Source of the DNA: Stappia stellulata DSM 5886 | Lineage (GTDB): Bacteria; Pseudomonadota; Alphaproteobacteria; Rhizobiales; Stappiaceae | Direction of reading: 5' to 3' | Assembly (NCBI RefSeq): GCF_000423705.1 | Contig: NZ_AUIM01000004.1 | Coordinates: 786,587-850,586 of the forward strand | DNA: 64,000 bases | In this document: piece by piece, positions 9,626 to 21,752 of the stretch | How positions within the stretch are numbered: the stretch's first letter is position 1 | Layout: each line of letters opens with the position of its first letter | Notes under the pieces: generated by a model | Databases searched by the model: none | What the model saw: the letters and a program-made list of their open reading frames with translations, nothing else | What the model was told of the DNA's origin: nothing | Translations under genes and position numbers: made by a program

Positions 9626-9939
9626 CGTAGGCCTTGACGCGCAAGAAGCTCGAATGCGCCCCCTCAGGAGGCCGTGCAGTCGAGTCTGGAATTCTCTTAA
9701 GCCGGCGCGCCGGGAAATTCAACAGGCTCTTGCAGCTTGTCCCATGCCAACGGGCGGGAGACAGCGGCCGCCGCCCTGGCGCCGGCGTCAAGACATCCTG
9801 GAAGCGCCGGTCCACTCAAGCCGCCCGAAACGCTCCAGCCGGCTCGCAGGGGCGTCCTCGGGCGTTTTCTCCACCCGGAAGGGCAACATCAAACACCGGG
9901 TCGCAGGTCGAAGCGGACAGCCCAGGCCCAAACGCGAAG

Positions 9940-9969
9940 CGGCCCCGCGTGCTGTCGCGCGCAGGGCCG
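9940..9969 (-). terminator. Probable terminator of hup
   Basis: A 10-bp stem with one G-U pair (9940-9949 with 9960-9969, 10-base loop) lies 27 bases past the hup stop. On the minus strand it is followed by CTTCGCGTTT, a weak T-containing tail. Confidence 0.4.
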
Positions 9970-9996
9970 TCACGCAAGTTCTGCGTCGTCGCGTCC

Positions 9997-10272
9997 TCAG
10001 ACGTTGACGGCGTCCTTGAGGCCCTTGCCGGCCTTGAACTTCGGCGTCTTCGATGCCGGAATCTGAATGGTCTCGCCCGTGCGCGGGTTGCGGCCTTCGG
10101 AGGCTGCGCGCTCGGAAACCGAGAAATTGCCGAAGCCGATGATGCGGACTTCGCCGCCGCTCTTCAGCGTGGTGGTGACGGCGTCGAGCGCGGCATCGAC
10201 CGCTTCGCCGGCCTGCGCCTTGGTGAGACCGGTCTTTTCGGCAACAGCGGCGATCAGATCGTTTTTGTTCAT
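9997..10272 (-). CDS. hup: DNA-binding protein HU
   Basis: A 91-residue histone-like HU protein that bends and compacts the nucleoid as a dimer. The sequence begins [16 protein letters not shown] and has the family signature [20 protein letters not shown] in the DNA-binding beta-arm region. Its length equals that of typical HU. An in-frame upstream extension exists, but the ATG at 10272 matches the family start and has AGGAAAGGG 7 bases upstream. It lies directly downstream of lon, the usual alphaproteobacterial order. A strong terminator separates the two, so hup is probably transcribed on its own. Confidence 0.97.
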   Translation of the reverse strand: MNKNDLIAAVAEKTGLTKAQAGEAVDAALDAVTTTLKSGGEVRIIGFGNFSVSERAASEGRNPRTGETIQIPASKTPKFKAGKGLKDAVNV

Positions 10273-10403
10273 GGCAGTCCCTTTCCTGGAAACAGCAGCC
10301 CGTCGATTCGTCACAGGCTTCGGCAGGGACACTCTTGCGATTTCAGGCCCAAGGCAAGCCGAAAAGGGCAGAAATCCGCGATTTTGTCCCCTTTTTATAC
10401 GAC

Positions 10404-10438
10404 AAAGGGGCCCCGGCGCGAGCCGGGACCCCTTTTTT
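10404..10438 (-). terminator. Strong terminator between lon and hup
   Basis: A 14-bp stem with one mismatch (10404-10417 with 10422-10435) and a GCGA loop lies 17 bases beyond the lon stop. T runs flank it on both strands (six T on the plus side, TTTGTCG on the minus side), so it could act in both directions. Confidence 0.8.
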
Positions 10439-10455
10439 GTGCATAACCCGTGACC

Positions 10456-12879
<2,424 letters not shown>

Positions 12880-13040
12880 TGGTTTTCCTTTCCTTGCGAA
12901 CCCGCCGCCCCCAAAGGTTGCGGACACGGACGGGCGCATTGCCGGCTGCGTTGTCGAACCGCGAAGGCCCTGCCCCCGATCCGATCCGGCCATCGACCGC
13001 CGCCCCGCCATGGGCACGCCGGGCGATGCCACGCCACCTG

Positions 13041-13079
13041 TTGTCACATTAGGTGGAGTCCCCCTTGCGCGGTGTCAAG
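13041..13079 (-). promoter_or_regulatory. Candidate lon promoter
   Basis: On the minus strand a perfect TTGACA (13073-13078), inside CCTTGACACC, and a CCTAAT (13048-13053) are separated by 19 bases. The CTTGAC/CCTA pattern resembles alphaproteobacterial RpoH promoters, but the spacing is longer than usual, so confidence is low. Confidence 0.3.
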
Positions 13080-13274
13080 GCGCGCAGGCGTGTGGTCACT
13101 GTGTGTCGTAAACAAGAGTAAGCGCAAAGCCGCCCGATTCGCCGAAAAACCGCGCCGTTTGCCCAATCCTTCGGTGGAAATCCCCGAAACGGGGCGTTGT
13201 CCGGCCCCGCCGGCCGCAGAACCGGATGAACGCAGCGTTCTCCGGCCTTTGCGCGTCCGCAGTCCGCCCCATAC

Positions 13275-13309
13275 GCAAAGGAGCCCCGGAAACGCGTTCC
13301 GGGGCTCCT
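13275..13309 (-). terminator. Terminator of clpX
   Basis: A 12-bp perfect stem (13280-13291 with 13297-13308) and 5-base loop lies 44 bases past the clpX stop. On the minus strand TTTGCG follows. The structure is symmetric enough to act in both directions. Confidence 0.75.
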
Positions 13310-13352
13310 CTTTGCAAAACGCTCGCGGGCGGCCGGACCGGCCGCCGCCCAC

Positions 13353-14618
<1,266 letters not shown>

Positions 14619-14639
14619 CAGGTAAACCCCGCGTGGTTC

Positions 14640-14659
14640 GGAAGATCCGGTGATCTTCC
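14640..14659 (-). promoter_or_regulatory. Perfect inverted repeat in the clpX leader
   Basis: GGAAGATC and GATCTTCC, separated by CGGT, form an 8-bp perfect palindrome 22-41 bases before the clpX start codon. It could be an operator or a 5' mRNA hairpin; which is not decidable from sequence. Confidence 0.45.
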
Positions 14660-14811
14660 GGTCTGTCTTATAAAGGAAAACGCGCCCCGGCGTCTTCCCG
14701 TCCGGGCTTCGGGCCGTCGGCGAACCCGCGAACCATCCCGAATGTCACCATGCTTCCACCTTAAAAATCAACATTCGTTTAAGGCAAACGCACGAACCCG
14801 GTTTTGCCCGG

Positions 14812-14834
14812 CGCCCGGGCATTCAGCCCGGGCG
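14812..14834 (-). terminator. Hairpin terminator after clpP
   Basis: A 9-bp perfect GC-only stem (CGCCCGGGC and its complement) with loop ATTCA lies 16 bases past the clpP stop. There is no T tract, so it may attenuate rather than fully stop transcription into clpX. Confidence 0.5.
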
Positions 14835-14849
14835 GCTGCATCAATCCGG

Positions 14850-15491
14850 TTACTTAGAGGCGTCGCCGCCCCCGCCAAGGCTGGCGCGGTCGGTGATCAC
14901 TTCATCGACGATGCCGAAGGACTTCGCCATATCGGCCGTCATGAAGTTGTCGCGCTCCAGCGCGGCCTCGACCGCGTCGAGCGACTGCCCCGTGTGCTTG
15001 ACATAGATTTCGTTCAATCGCTGCTTCAGCTTCAGGATTTCCTGGGCATGCAGCATGATGTCCGCTGCCTGGCCACGGAAACCGCCGGAAGGCTGGTGCA
15101 CCATGACCCGCGCGTTGGGCAGCGAAAACCGCATGTCCTTGGCGCCGGCGGCAAGCAGCAGCGACCCCATGGAGGCAGCCTGGCCGATGCACAGCGTCGA
15201 CACTTCGGGGCGGATGAACTGCATCGTGTCGTAGATGGCCAGCCCCGATGTCACGAGCCCGCCGGGCGAATTGATGTAGAGCGAAATCTCCTTCGACGGG
15301 TTTTCCGCCTCCAGGTAGAGGAGCTGGGCGCAAATCAGCGTCGCCAGATGATCCTCGACCGGACCGGTCAGGAAAATGATCCGCTCCTTCAAAAGCCGCG
15401 AGTAGATATCGAACGCGCGTTCGCCCCGATTCGTCTGCTCGACAACCATCGGGACAAGAGAGTTCACGGCGAAATCGATAGGATCCTTCAT
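14850..15491 (-). CDS. clpP: ATP-dependent Clp protease proteolytic subunit ClpP
   Basis: A 213-residue serine peptidase that forms the tetradecameric proteolytic chamber of ClpXP. The catalytic Ser is in [11 protein letters not shown] and the catalytic His in MVHQPSGG; the length matches the family. The frame is open 46 codons further upstream, to an ATG at 15629. That extension is low-complexity and unlike ClpP, whereas [19 protein letters not shown] is the usual alphaproteobacterial N-terminus, preceded by GACGAGG. It lies between tig and clpX, the classic tig-clpP-clpX order. A heat-shock-type promoter candidate lies about 160 bases upstream. Confidence 0.96.
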   Translation of the reverse strand: MKDPIDFAVNSLVPMVVEQTNRGERAFDIYSRLLKERIIFLTGPVEDHLATLICAQLLYLEAENPSKEISLYINSPGGLVTSGLAIYDTMQFIRPEVSTLCIGQAASMGSLLLAAGAKDMRFSLPNARVMVHQPSGGFRGQAADIMLHAQEILKLKQRLNEIYVKHTGQSLDAVEAALERDNFMTADMAKSFGIVDEVITDRASLGGGGDASK

Positions 15492-15648
15492 GCCTCGTCC
15501 ATGCTTTGGCGGAGCGCCCCTGTCCGTCGGTGCCGGCACCGTGTGCCTTGTACCTTCGAACCCCGTGGCCGGTGTGCGACGGGCGGTGCGCTCTCGGTCT
15601 CGGTCTGAGTCGAAAAAAGCGACACCCATTCATAAGGGATGTCGCCTT

Positions 15649-15684
15649 GATCCGAAAGATAGGTGCTGATGAGACACCGACAAG
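15649..15684 (-). promoter_or_regulatory. RpoH-like promoter of clpP
   Basis: On the minus strand CTTGTC (15679-15684) and CCTATCTT (15656-15663) are 15 bases apart. This resembles the CTTGAC/CYTATNT pattern of alphaproteobacterial RpoH promoters. Transcription would start near 15649, giving a leader of about 158 bases. ClpP is a known heat-shock gene in this class. Confidence 0.5.
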
Positions 15685-15747
15685 GGTTAAGAACGTCTCT
15701 GCCCTTGCCTGACCGGTCCGCCCCGCCAGCACGGGCGGAGCGGAACG

Positions 15748-15763
15748 GCCTTGTCGTAAGGCC
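15748..15763 (-). terminator. Weak hairpin after tig
   Basis: A 6-bp stem GGCCTT/AAGGCC with loop GTCG(T) lies 9 bases past the tig stop, with GTTCCGCTC following on the minus strand. It is short and lacks a T run. Confidence 0.35.
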
Positions 15764-15771
15764 CGCGGGAT

Positions 15772-17118
15772 TTACGCCGCGGCGTCGTCCTCGTCCTCGG
15801 CCATCAGCTCGTCCTTGGTCACCGTCTTGTCGGTGACCTGGGCGAGCTCGAGGATATAGTCGACGACCTTCTCTTCATAGATCGGCGCCTGGATGCTGGC
15901 GAGGGCCTGCGGATTGCTCCGATAATATTCGAAGACTTCCTTTTCCTGGCCCGGGAACTGGCGAACGCGCTCGTAGAGGGCCTTCTGGACCTCGTCGTCG
16001 CTCACCTTCACCTCGTTGCGGTCGCCCACTTCCGACAGCACCAGACCGAGACGCACGCGACGCTCCGCGATCTTGCGGTATTCCGCGCGGCTTTCCTCTT
16101 CCGAGGCGCCCTCGTCCTCGAAGGACTTGCCTTCGCGCTGCATGTCCGCCTCGACCTGGCGCCACACGCCGTCGAACTCGGACAGGACCAGCCGCTCGGG
16201 CAGATCGAAGGTGTAGATCTCGTCGAGCTTGTCGAGCAGCTGACGCTTGACCTTTTGACGGGTCATCGCGCCGTACTGGCTCTCGATCTGGCCGCGGATG
16301 ATCTCCTTGAGCTTGTCCAGCCCTTCAAGACCCAGCCCCTTGGCGAACTCGTCGTCGATCTTCATCTCGCCCGGCGCCTGGACTTCCTTGACGACGATGT
16401 CGAAGGTCACCGGCTTGCCGGCGAGATGCTTGGCGGGATAGTCCTCGGGGAAGCTGACCTCGATGGTCTTTTCGTCGCCGGCCTTCAGGCCGACGAGCTG
16501 CTCCTCGAAGCCGGGGATGAACTGGTTCGAGCCGATGACCAGCTGGCCGTTCTCGTCGGCACCGCCCTCGAAGGGCTCGCCGTCGAGCTTGCCGAGGTAG
16601 CTCATCACAACCCGGTCGCCATCGGCCGCGGCACCGTCCTTCGTCTCGAAGGGCTTGTTGTTTTCCGCGATCTGCTTGATCTGCTCGTCGACTTCCGCCT
16701 CTTCGATCTCGACGATCGGACGCTCGAGCTCGAGCGTCTTGAAGTCGATGATCTCGAATTCCGGCAGGATGTCGTAGCTCATCGTGTAGGCGATGTCGGA
16801 CGATCCCGAGAGGATCGCCTCCGCATCGTCTCCCGGCAAATCGATTTCGGGCTGCAAAGCCGGCTTCTCATTGCGATCCTCGACCGCCTTGCGGGTGGTC
16901 TCGGTGATCATTTCATTGAGGATCTCGGCGGTGGCCTGACGGCCGTACATCCGCTTCATGTGGCCCATCGGCACCTTGCCCGGCCGGAAGCCGTTGATGC
17001 GGACCTTGCCCTTGAGATCTTCGAGATATGTATCGAGGCGGCTTGCAAGCTCAGACGCCGGAATGACGACTTTCAGTTCGCGTTTCAGCCCCTCGGCCAG
17101 CGTTTCGGTTACCTGCAT
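15772..17118 (-). CDS. tig: Trigger factor
   Basis: A 448-residue ribosome-associated chaperone and peptidyl-prolyl isomerase that meets nascent chains at the exit tunnel. The N-terminal ribosome-binding domain contains a GFRPGKVPMGHMKRMYG segment, which includes the ribosome-docking signature. A central FKBP-type domain (VVMSYLGKLDGEPFEGG) is followed by the long helical C-terminal domain, ending in an acidic tail. The frame is open upstream through the tRNA-Leu gene, but the ATG at 17118 begins the recognisable protein (MQVTETLAEGLKRELKVV). It lies 95 bases downstream of tRNA-Leu on the same strand and may share its promoter. Confidence 0.96.
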   Translation of the reverse strand: MQVTETLAEGLKRELKVVIPASELASRLDTYLEDLKGKVRINGFRPGKVPMGHMKRMYGRQATAEILNEMITETTRKAVEDRNEKPALQPEIDLPGDDAEAILSGSSDIAYTMSYDILPEFEIIDFKTLELERPIVEIEEAEVDEQIKQIAENNKPFETKDGAAADGDRVVMSYLGKLDGEPFEGGADENGQLVIGSNQFIPGFEEQLVGLKAGDEKTIEVSFPEDYPAKHLAGKPVTFDIVVKEVQAPGEMKIDDEFAKGLGLEGLDKLKEIIRGQIESQYGAMTRQKVKRQLLDKLDEIYTFDLPERLVLSEFDGVWRQVEADMQREGKSFEDEGASEEESRAEYRKIAERRVRLGLVLSEVGDRNEVKVSDDEVQKALYERVRQFPGQEKEVFEYYRSNPQALASIQAPIYEEKVVDYILELAQVTDKTVTKDELMAEDEDDAAA

Positions 17119-17213
17119 GGTCGTGTGCTTCGTCCTTGATAGAGAACGTCTTTCCGACAGCTCGTTCGAAAATGTTGCCCTGTTTCGGGTTTGCTTCGGG
17201 TTCAGGCTCGACG

Positions 17214-17298
17214 TGGTGCGGGCGGAGGGACTTGAACCCCCACGGCTTGCGCCACCAGAACCTAAATCTGGCGTGTCTACCAGTTCCACCACGCCCGC
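17214..17298 (-). tRNA. tRNA-Leu (anticodon TAG)
   Basis: An 85-base class II tRNA on the minus strand. It has acceptor stem GCGGGCG/CGCCCGC, an anticodon stem CCAGA/TCTGG with loop TTTAGGT (anticodon TAG), a variable arm of the leucine type, a T arm with GGTTCAAGTCC, and an encoded CCA. It reads CUA and related leucine codons. Confidence 0.97.
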
Positions 17299-17326
17299 GA
17301 CGTGCAAAAGGCGCCTAAAACCGAGG

Positions 17327-17361
17327 CGCGGCCTCTATAGCACCCCGATTGAGCGGGTCAA
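17327..17361 (-). promoter_or_regulatory. Sigma-70-type promoter of tRNA-Leu
   Basis: On the minus strand TTGACC (17356-17361) and TATAGA (17334-17339) are separated by 16 bases, placing the start about 29 bases before the tRNA. An 8-bp inverted repeat GCACCCCG/CGGGGTGC (17340-17347, 17371-17378) overlaps the spacer. Confidence 0.6.
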
Positions 17362-17402
17362 AGGAAAAACCGGGGTGCCCGCCCGCCTTGCCACAGGCGA
17401 TT

Positions 17403-18959
17403 TCAAACCGCCCGCCCGGACCCGTTTTCCGCAGGCCGAAGCGCCGGATCCGCAAGGACGCCACGAAGAGCCGGCTCAAGATCCTCCGCGGTCATGGCGG
17501 CGCCGCACGACTGCCCGGCCGCCCCGTGGACCCAGACAGCCATTGCCGCCGCCTCGAAGGCGGGCATGCCGCGGGCCAGCAATCCGGCCGCGATCCCGGT
17601 CAGTACATCGCCGGAGCCGGCTGTTGCCAGCCAGGGCGGTGCGTTGTCGTTGATCGCCGCCCGTCCGTCGGGCGCGGCGATCACCGTATCGGCCCCCTTG
17701 AGGACGACAACGGCGCCGCTGCGGCTGGCGGCCCTGCGCGCCCGCTCCAGCTTGGACGGAACCTCGCCGGACCGGAGATCGGGAAAAAGCCGCGCGAACT
17801 CGCCGTCATGCGGGGTCAGGACGGTGGCGGGAGGCCTTTTCCCCTCCGCCCCTCCGCGCGCGGAAATCTGCGCGAAGAGTGCCTCCCGGTCGCTCGAAAA
17901 ACTGGTCAGCGCATCGGCGTCGAGCACGACATCGGCCCCGCTTGAAAGGCAGGCCCCGACGAGCGCGCGCGTGGCGTCGCCAATCCCGGCACCGGGGCCG
18001 ATGGCGACGGCGGAAAACCGCGGATCCTCAAGGATCTGTGCAAGCCCTGCCGCGCCCTTGAACGACGTCAGCATCACCGCGGTCAGATGCATGGCATTGA
18101 CCAGGGCGGCCGATGGCGGCGTCGCGACACTGACCAGACCGGCGCCCGCGCGCAGCGCCGCGCCCGCGGCAAGGCGCGCCGCGCCGGTGGACAGCGCGGG
18201 CCCCGACACGACCAGCGCGTGACCGCGCGTGTATTTGTGCCCGGAAAGGCCGGGCGCAGGACAGGCAGGCAACCACAGGTCCGGTCCGTTGCGCCAGGCC
18301 GTGACGCCGATCTGCGTCAGCACCTCCCCGGCGATACCGATATCCACCACCTCGACCGACCCGCAAAGCTCACGACCGGGCAAAAGCACATGCCCGGGTT
18401 TCGGCCGAAAGAAAGTGATCGTGCGCGTCGCCTCGACCGCACACCCCATGGCCTGACCGTTCGCCCCGTTGAGGCCGGAGGGAAGGTCGACCGCAAGTAC
18501 GGGCACGCGGCTTTCGTTGATGCGCGCGACGGCAGACGCTACCGCGCCGCCGAGCGGTCGGGCGAGACCGGCACCGAAGAGGGCATCGATCACCAATCCG
18601 GCCTCGGCAAGCGCCGTCGCCAGGGCATCCTCTTCCAGCACCGCAGCGCGCACCCCGCCGGCTTCCATGGCCTCCAGCGCAAGCCGCGCATCGCCCGAGA
18701 TCTTGTCGCGCGCTCCCGAAAGCAGCACCTCGACCCGGTATCCCCTCCGGCGCAGAAAGCGCGCCGCGACAAACCCGTCGCCACCGTTGTTGCCGGGACC
18801 GGCAAGCACCAGCACCGGCGTGTCATGGCGCGCCATCCGGCAAGCCGTGTCGGCGACCGCCCGTCCGGCTGTGGTCATAAGGTCGATCCCGGCAATCCCG
18901 CCGTCGATCGCCAGCCCGTCGGCTCGTCCCATCTCGGCAGGCGTCAGAAGCTCGCTCAC
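17403..18959 (-). CDS. nnr: Bifunctional NAD(P)H-hydrate epimerase / ADP-dependent dehydratase
   Basis: This two-domain metabolite-repair enzyme of 518 residues restores damaged NAD(P)H hydrates. The N-terminal YjeF_N epimerase domain (about 1-215) has the motif GPGNNGGDGFVAARFL. The C-terminal ribokinase-like dehydratase (about 225-510) has the ATP/ADP-site motif GSGDVLTGIAAGLL near its end. The start is GTG at 18959, supported by a GTGA overlap with the stop of the upstream VOC gene, which implies translational coupling; the N-terminal sequence (MSELLTPAEMGRADGLAI) is typical for the family. A further upstream start would cut deep into the VOC gene. Confidence 0.93.
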   Translation of the reverse strand: MSELLTPAEMGRADGLAIDGGIAGIDLMTTAGRAVADTACRMARHDTPVLVLAGPGNNGGDGFVAARFLRRRGYRVEVLLSGARDKISGDARLALEAMEAGGVRAAVLEEDALATALAEAGLVIDALFGAGLARPLGGAVASAVARINESRVPVLAVDLPSGLNGANGQAMGCAVEATRTITFFRPKPGHVLLPGRELCGSVEVVDIGIAGEVLTQIGVTAWRNGPDLWLPACPAPGLSGHKYTRGHALVVSGPALSTGAARLAAGAALRAGAGLVSVATPPSAALVNAMHLTAVMLTSFKGAAGLAQILEDPRFSAVAIGPGAGIGDATRALVGACLSSGADVVLDADALTSFSSDREALFAQISARGGAEGKRPPATVLTPHDGEFARLFPDLRSGEVPSKLERARRAASRSGAVVVLKGADTVIAAPDGRAAINDNAPPWLATAGSGDVLTGIAAGLLARGMPAFEAAAMAVWVHGAAGQSCGAAMTAEDLEPALRGVLADPALRPAENGSGRAV

Positions 18960-19369
18960 GCCGCGTCCCCGGTTCCGCCCGCGAGAACGACTTCCTGCGG
19001 CTCGGACAACTCGATGAGATTGCCGTCGGGATCGCGGATATAGACAGAGCGAAGCGGCGACCAGGCGCCGGTCCGCGACACCGGCCCCTCCTCAATCGGG
19101 ACACCCGCCAGATCGAGGCGGGCGATCACCGCATCGAGCGCCTCGACGAGAAAACACAGATCCGCCGCCCCGGGCGTGGGGACACGCGCCGCGGGCGACA
19201 CTTCCGCGCCCGCCTCGTGCAGGCTTATCTTCTGGGCACCGAAACGCAACGCCCGGCGCCCGCCGCCGAAAACGACCTCCTCCATCCCGAGAACGCGACT
19301 GTAAAAGGCGACCGTCGCGTCGAGATCGGTCACGGTCAACACGATGTGATCGAGGGCTGAAACACGCAT
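18956..19369 (-). CDS. VOC-superfamily (glyoxalase/dioxygenase fold) protein
   Basis: A 137-residue single VOC domain with the paired beta-alpha-beta-beta-beta modules. It starts SALDHIVLTVTDLDATVAFY and ends YIRDPDGNLIELSEP. Candidate metal ligands are His in LDHIVL, His or Glu in the middle strand (KISLHEAG), and Glu in LIELS. The substrate cannot be told; annotated relatives include virulence-type VOC proteins. The ATG at 19369 has AGGAGA 6 bases upstream and begins the domain exactly. Its stop overlaps the nnr start by 4 bases, so the two are coupled. Confidence 0.85.
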   Translation of the reverse strand: MRVSALDHIVLTVTDLDATVAFYSRVLGMEEVVFGGGRRALRFGAQKISLHEAGAEVSPAARVPTPGAADLCFLVEALDAVIARLDLAGVPIEEGPVSRTGAWSPLRSVYIRDPDGNLIELSEPQEVVLAGGTGDAA

Positions 19370-20079
<710 letters not shown>

Positions 20080-20103
20080 GGGCGTCAGACAGCCGACCTC
20101 CCT

Positions 20104-20126
20104 GCCGCCGGACGCGCTTCGGCGGC
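20104..20126 (+). other. Hairpin in the glnB-glnA intercistronic space
   Basis: GCCGCCG and CGGCGGC form a 7-bp stem around a 9-base loop, 24 bases after the glnB stop and 44 bases before glnA. It could stabilise the upstream message or partly terminate it. Confidence 0.4.
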
Positions 20127-20170
20127 CTTATCACCCCAACGGTTACTCAAGAACGACAGGGAAGCACTAC

Positions 20171-21580
20171 ATGACGAGCGCCACTGAAATTCTCAAGGAA
20201 ATCAAGGAAAAGGACATCAAGTTCGTCGACCTTCGGTTTTCCGATCCGCGCGGCAAGATGCAGCATGTGACCATGGACGCCGGCCTTGTCGACGAGGACA
20301 TGTTCGCCGAGGGCGTGGCGTTCGACGGATCCTCCATCGCCGGCTGGAAGGCGATCAACGAGTCCGACATGATGCTGGTGCTCGATCCCGAGACCGCACA
20401 CGTCGATCCTTTCTTCGCCCAGTCCACGATGGCGATCATCTGCGACGTCGTCGACCCGATCTCCGGCGAGGCCTACAACCGCGATCCGCGCACGACCGCC
20501 AAGAAGGCCGAGGCCTACATGAAGTCGCTCGGCGTCGGCGACACCGTGTATGTCGGCCCGGAAGCCGAGTTCTTCATTTTCGACGACGTCCGTTTCTCGA
20601 CCGAGCCCTATGACACCGGCTTCCAGATCGACAGCACCGAGTTGCCGTCGAACATGGGCTCTGAGTATGACACGGGCAACCTCGGCCACCGTCCGCGCAA
20701 CAAGGGCGGCTATTTCCCGGTTCCGCCGATCGACAGCTGCCAGGACATCCGCTCCGAGATGCTCACCGTCCTCACCGAGATGGGCGTGACCGTCGAGAAG
20801 CACCACCACGAAGTGGCAGCGGCCCAGCATGAGCTTGGCATCATGTTCGACACGCTGACCCGCAACGCCGACAAGATGCAGATCTACAAGTACGTCGTGC
20901 ATCAGGTTGCCCACGCCTATGGCAAGACGGCCACCTTCATGCCCAAGCCGGTGTTCGGCGACAACGGCACCGGCATGCATGTGCATCTGTCGATCTGGAA
21001 GGACGGCACCCCGACCTTCGCCGGCAACCAGTATGCCGACCTGTCGGAGACCTGCCTCTACTACATCGGCGGCATCCTGAAGCACGCCAAGGCGCTGAAC
21101 GCCTTCACCAACCCCTCGACCAACTCCTACAAGCGTCTGGTCCCGGGCTACGAGGCTCCGGTTCTGCTGGCCTACTCGTCGCGCAACCGCTCGGCGTCCT
21201 GCCGCATTCCGTTCACCTCCTCGCCCAAGGCCAAGCGCGTCGAGGTGCGTTTCCCGGATCCCTCCGCGAACCCGTACCTGTGCTTCGCAGCCATCCTGAT
21301 GGCCGGCCTCGACGGCATCAAGAACAAGATCCATCCGGGCGACGCGATGGACAAGAACCTCTACGACCTGCCGCCGGAAGAGCTGAAGGACATCCCGACC
21401 GTTTGCGCCTCGCTGCGTGAAGCGCTGGAATCGCTGGATGCCGACCGCGACTTCCTCAAGGCCGGCGGCGTGATGGACGACGACCAGATCGATGCCTACA
21501 TCAGCTTGAAGATGGAAGAGAACATGCGCTTCGAAATGACGCCGCATCCGGTCGAGTACGACCTGTACTACTCCGTCTAA
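20171..21580 (+). CDS. glnA: Type I glutamine synthetase
   Basis: A 469-residue dodecameric GS I that makes glutamine from glutamate, ammonia and ATP. The beta-grasp motif [12 protein letters not shown] is near the N-end. Further motifs are VGPEAEFF, the ATP-binding [16 protein letters not shown], and the adenylylation site NLYDLPPEE (Tyr at position 398 counting Met), so activity should be controlled by GlnE through PII. The length is typical. The ATG at 20171 has AGGGAAG 7 bases upstream. It is followed by a textbook terminator. Confidence 0.97.
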   Translation: MTSATEILKEIKEKDIKFVDLRFSDPRGKMQHVTMDAGLVDEDMFAEGVAFDGSSIAGWKAINESDMMLVLDPETAHVDPFFAQSTMAIICDVVDPISGEAYNRDPRTTAKKAEAYMKSLGVGDTVYVGPEAEFFIFDDVRFSTEPYDTGFQIDSTELPSNMGSEYDTGNLGHRPRNKGGYFPVPPIDSCQDIRSEMLTVLTEMGVTVEKHHHEVAAAQHELGIMFDTLTRNADKMQIYKYVVHQVAHAYGKTATFMPKPVFGDNGTGMHVHLSIWKDGTPTFAGNQYADLSETCLYYIGGILKHAKALNAFTNPSTNSYKRLVPGYEAPVLLAYSSRNRSASCRIPFTSSPKAKRVEVRFPDPSANPYLCFAAILMAGLDGIKNKIHPGDAMDKNLYDLPPEELKDIPTVCASLREALESLDADRDFLKAGGVMDDDQIDAYISLKMEENMRFEMTPHPVEYDLYYSV

Positions 21581-21620
21581 GTCTTGTCCCTGCCCCTTGC
21601 GGGCGGATGTGGACGAAGAA

Positions 21621-21652
21621 ACCCCCGGCGGGAAACCGCCGGGGGTTTTTGG
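21621..21652 (+). terminator. Intrinsic terminator of glnA
   Basis: A 13-bp perfect stem with GAAA tetraloop (21621-21633 with 21638-21650) ends in a run of five T. Confidence 0.9.
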
Positions 21653-21752
21653 TTCTCGGGTAGTGCATGAAGCTCACTTGAGCCCTTGCACCGATCTGTT
21701 TTTGTGTCCAAATATTGTTAACGAATCGAAATAAGTTACGTTGGACAGACCG

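Larger units (their letters stand above)
9576..9996. other. 421-bp interval between tRNA-Val and hup
   Basis: Contains the weak tRNA-Val promoter and the hup terminator hairpin. Open frames across this GC-rich stretch have no ribosome-binding sequence or recognisable content, and one runs straight through the tRNA. I see no gene. Confidence 0.55.
12880..13352. other. 473-bp interval between lon and clpX
   Basis: Holds the lon leader and promoter candidate on its left half and the clpX terminator on its right. Open frames here lack ribosome-binding sites and recognisable sequence. No gene is seen. Confidence 0.6.

Noticed and set aside
9153-9815. 220-codon frame crossing tRNA-Val
   Set aside because: Its RLAQLVERLVYTEDVGSSSL segment is the tRNA-Val gene read as protein.
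17119-17307. N-terminal extension of trigger factor beginning MHVAGVVELVDTPDLG
   Set aside because: This is the tRNA-Leu gene read as protein, a well-known artefact; the true start is the ATG at 17118.
20147-21547. 466-codon minus-strand frame opposite glnA
   Set aside because: Shadow of glutamine synthetase.
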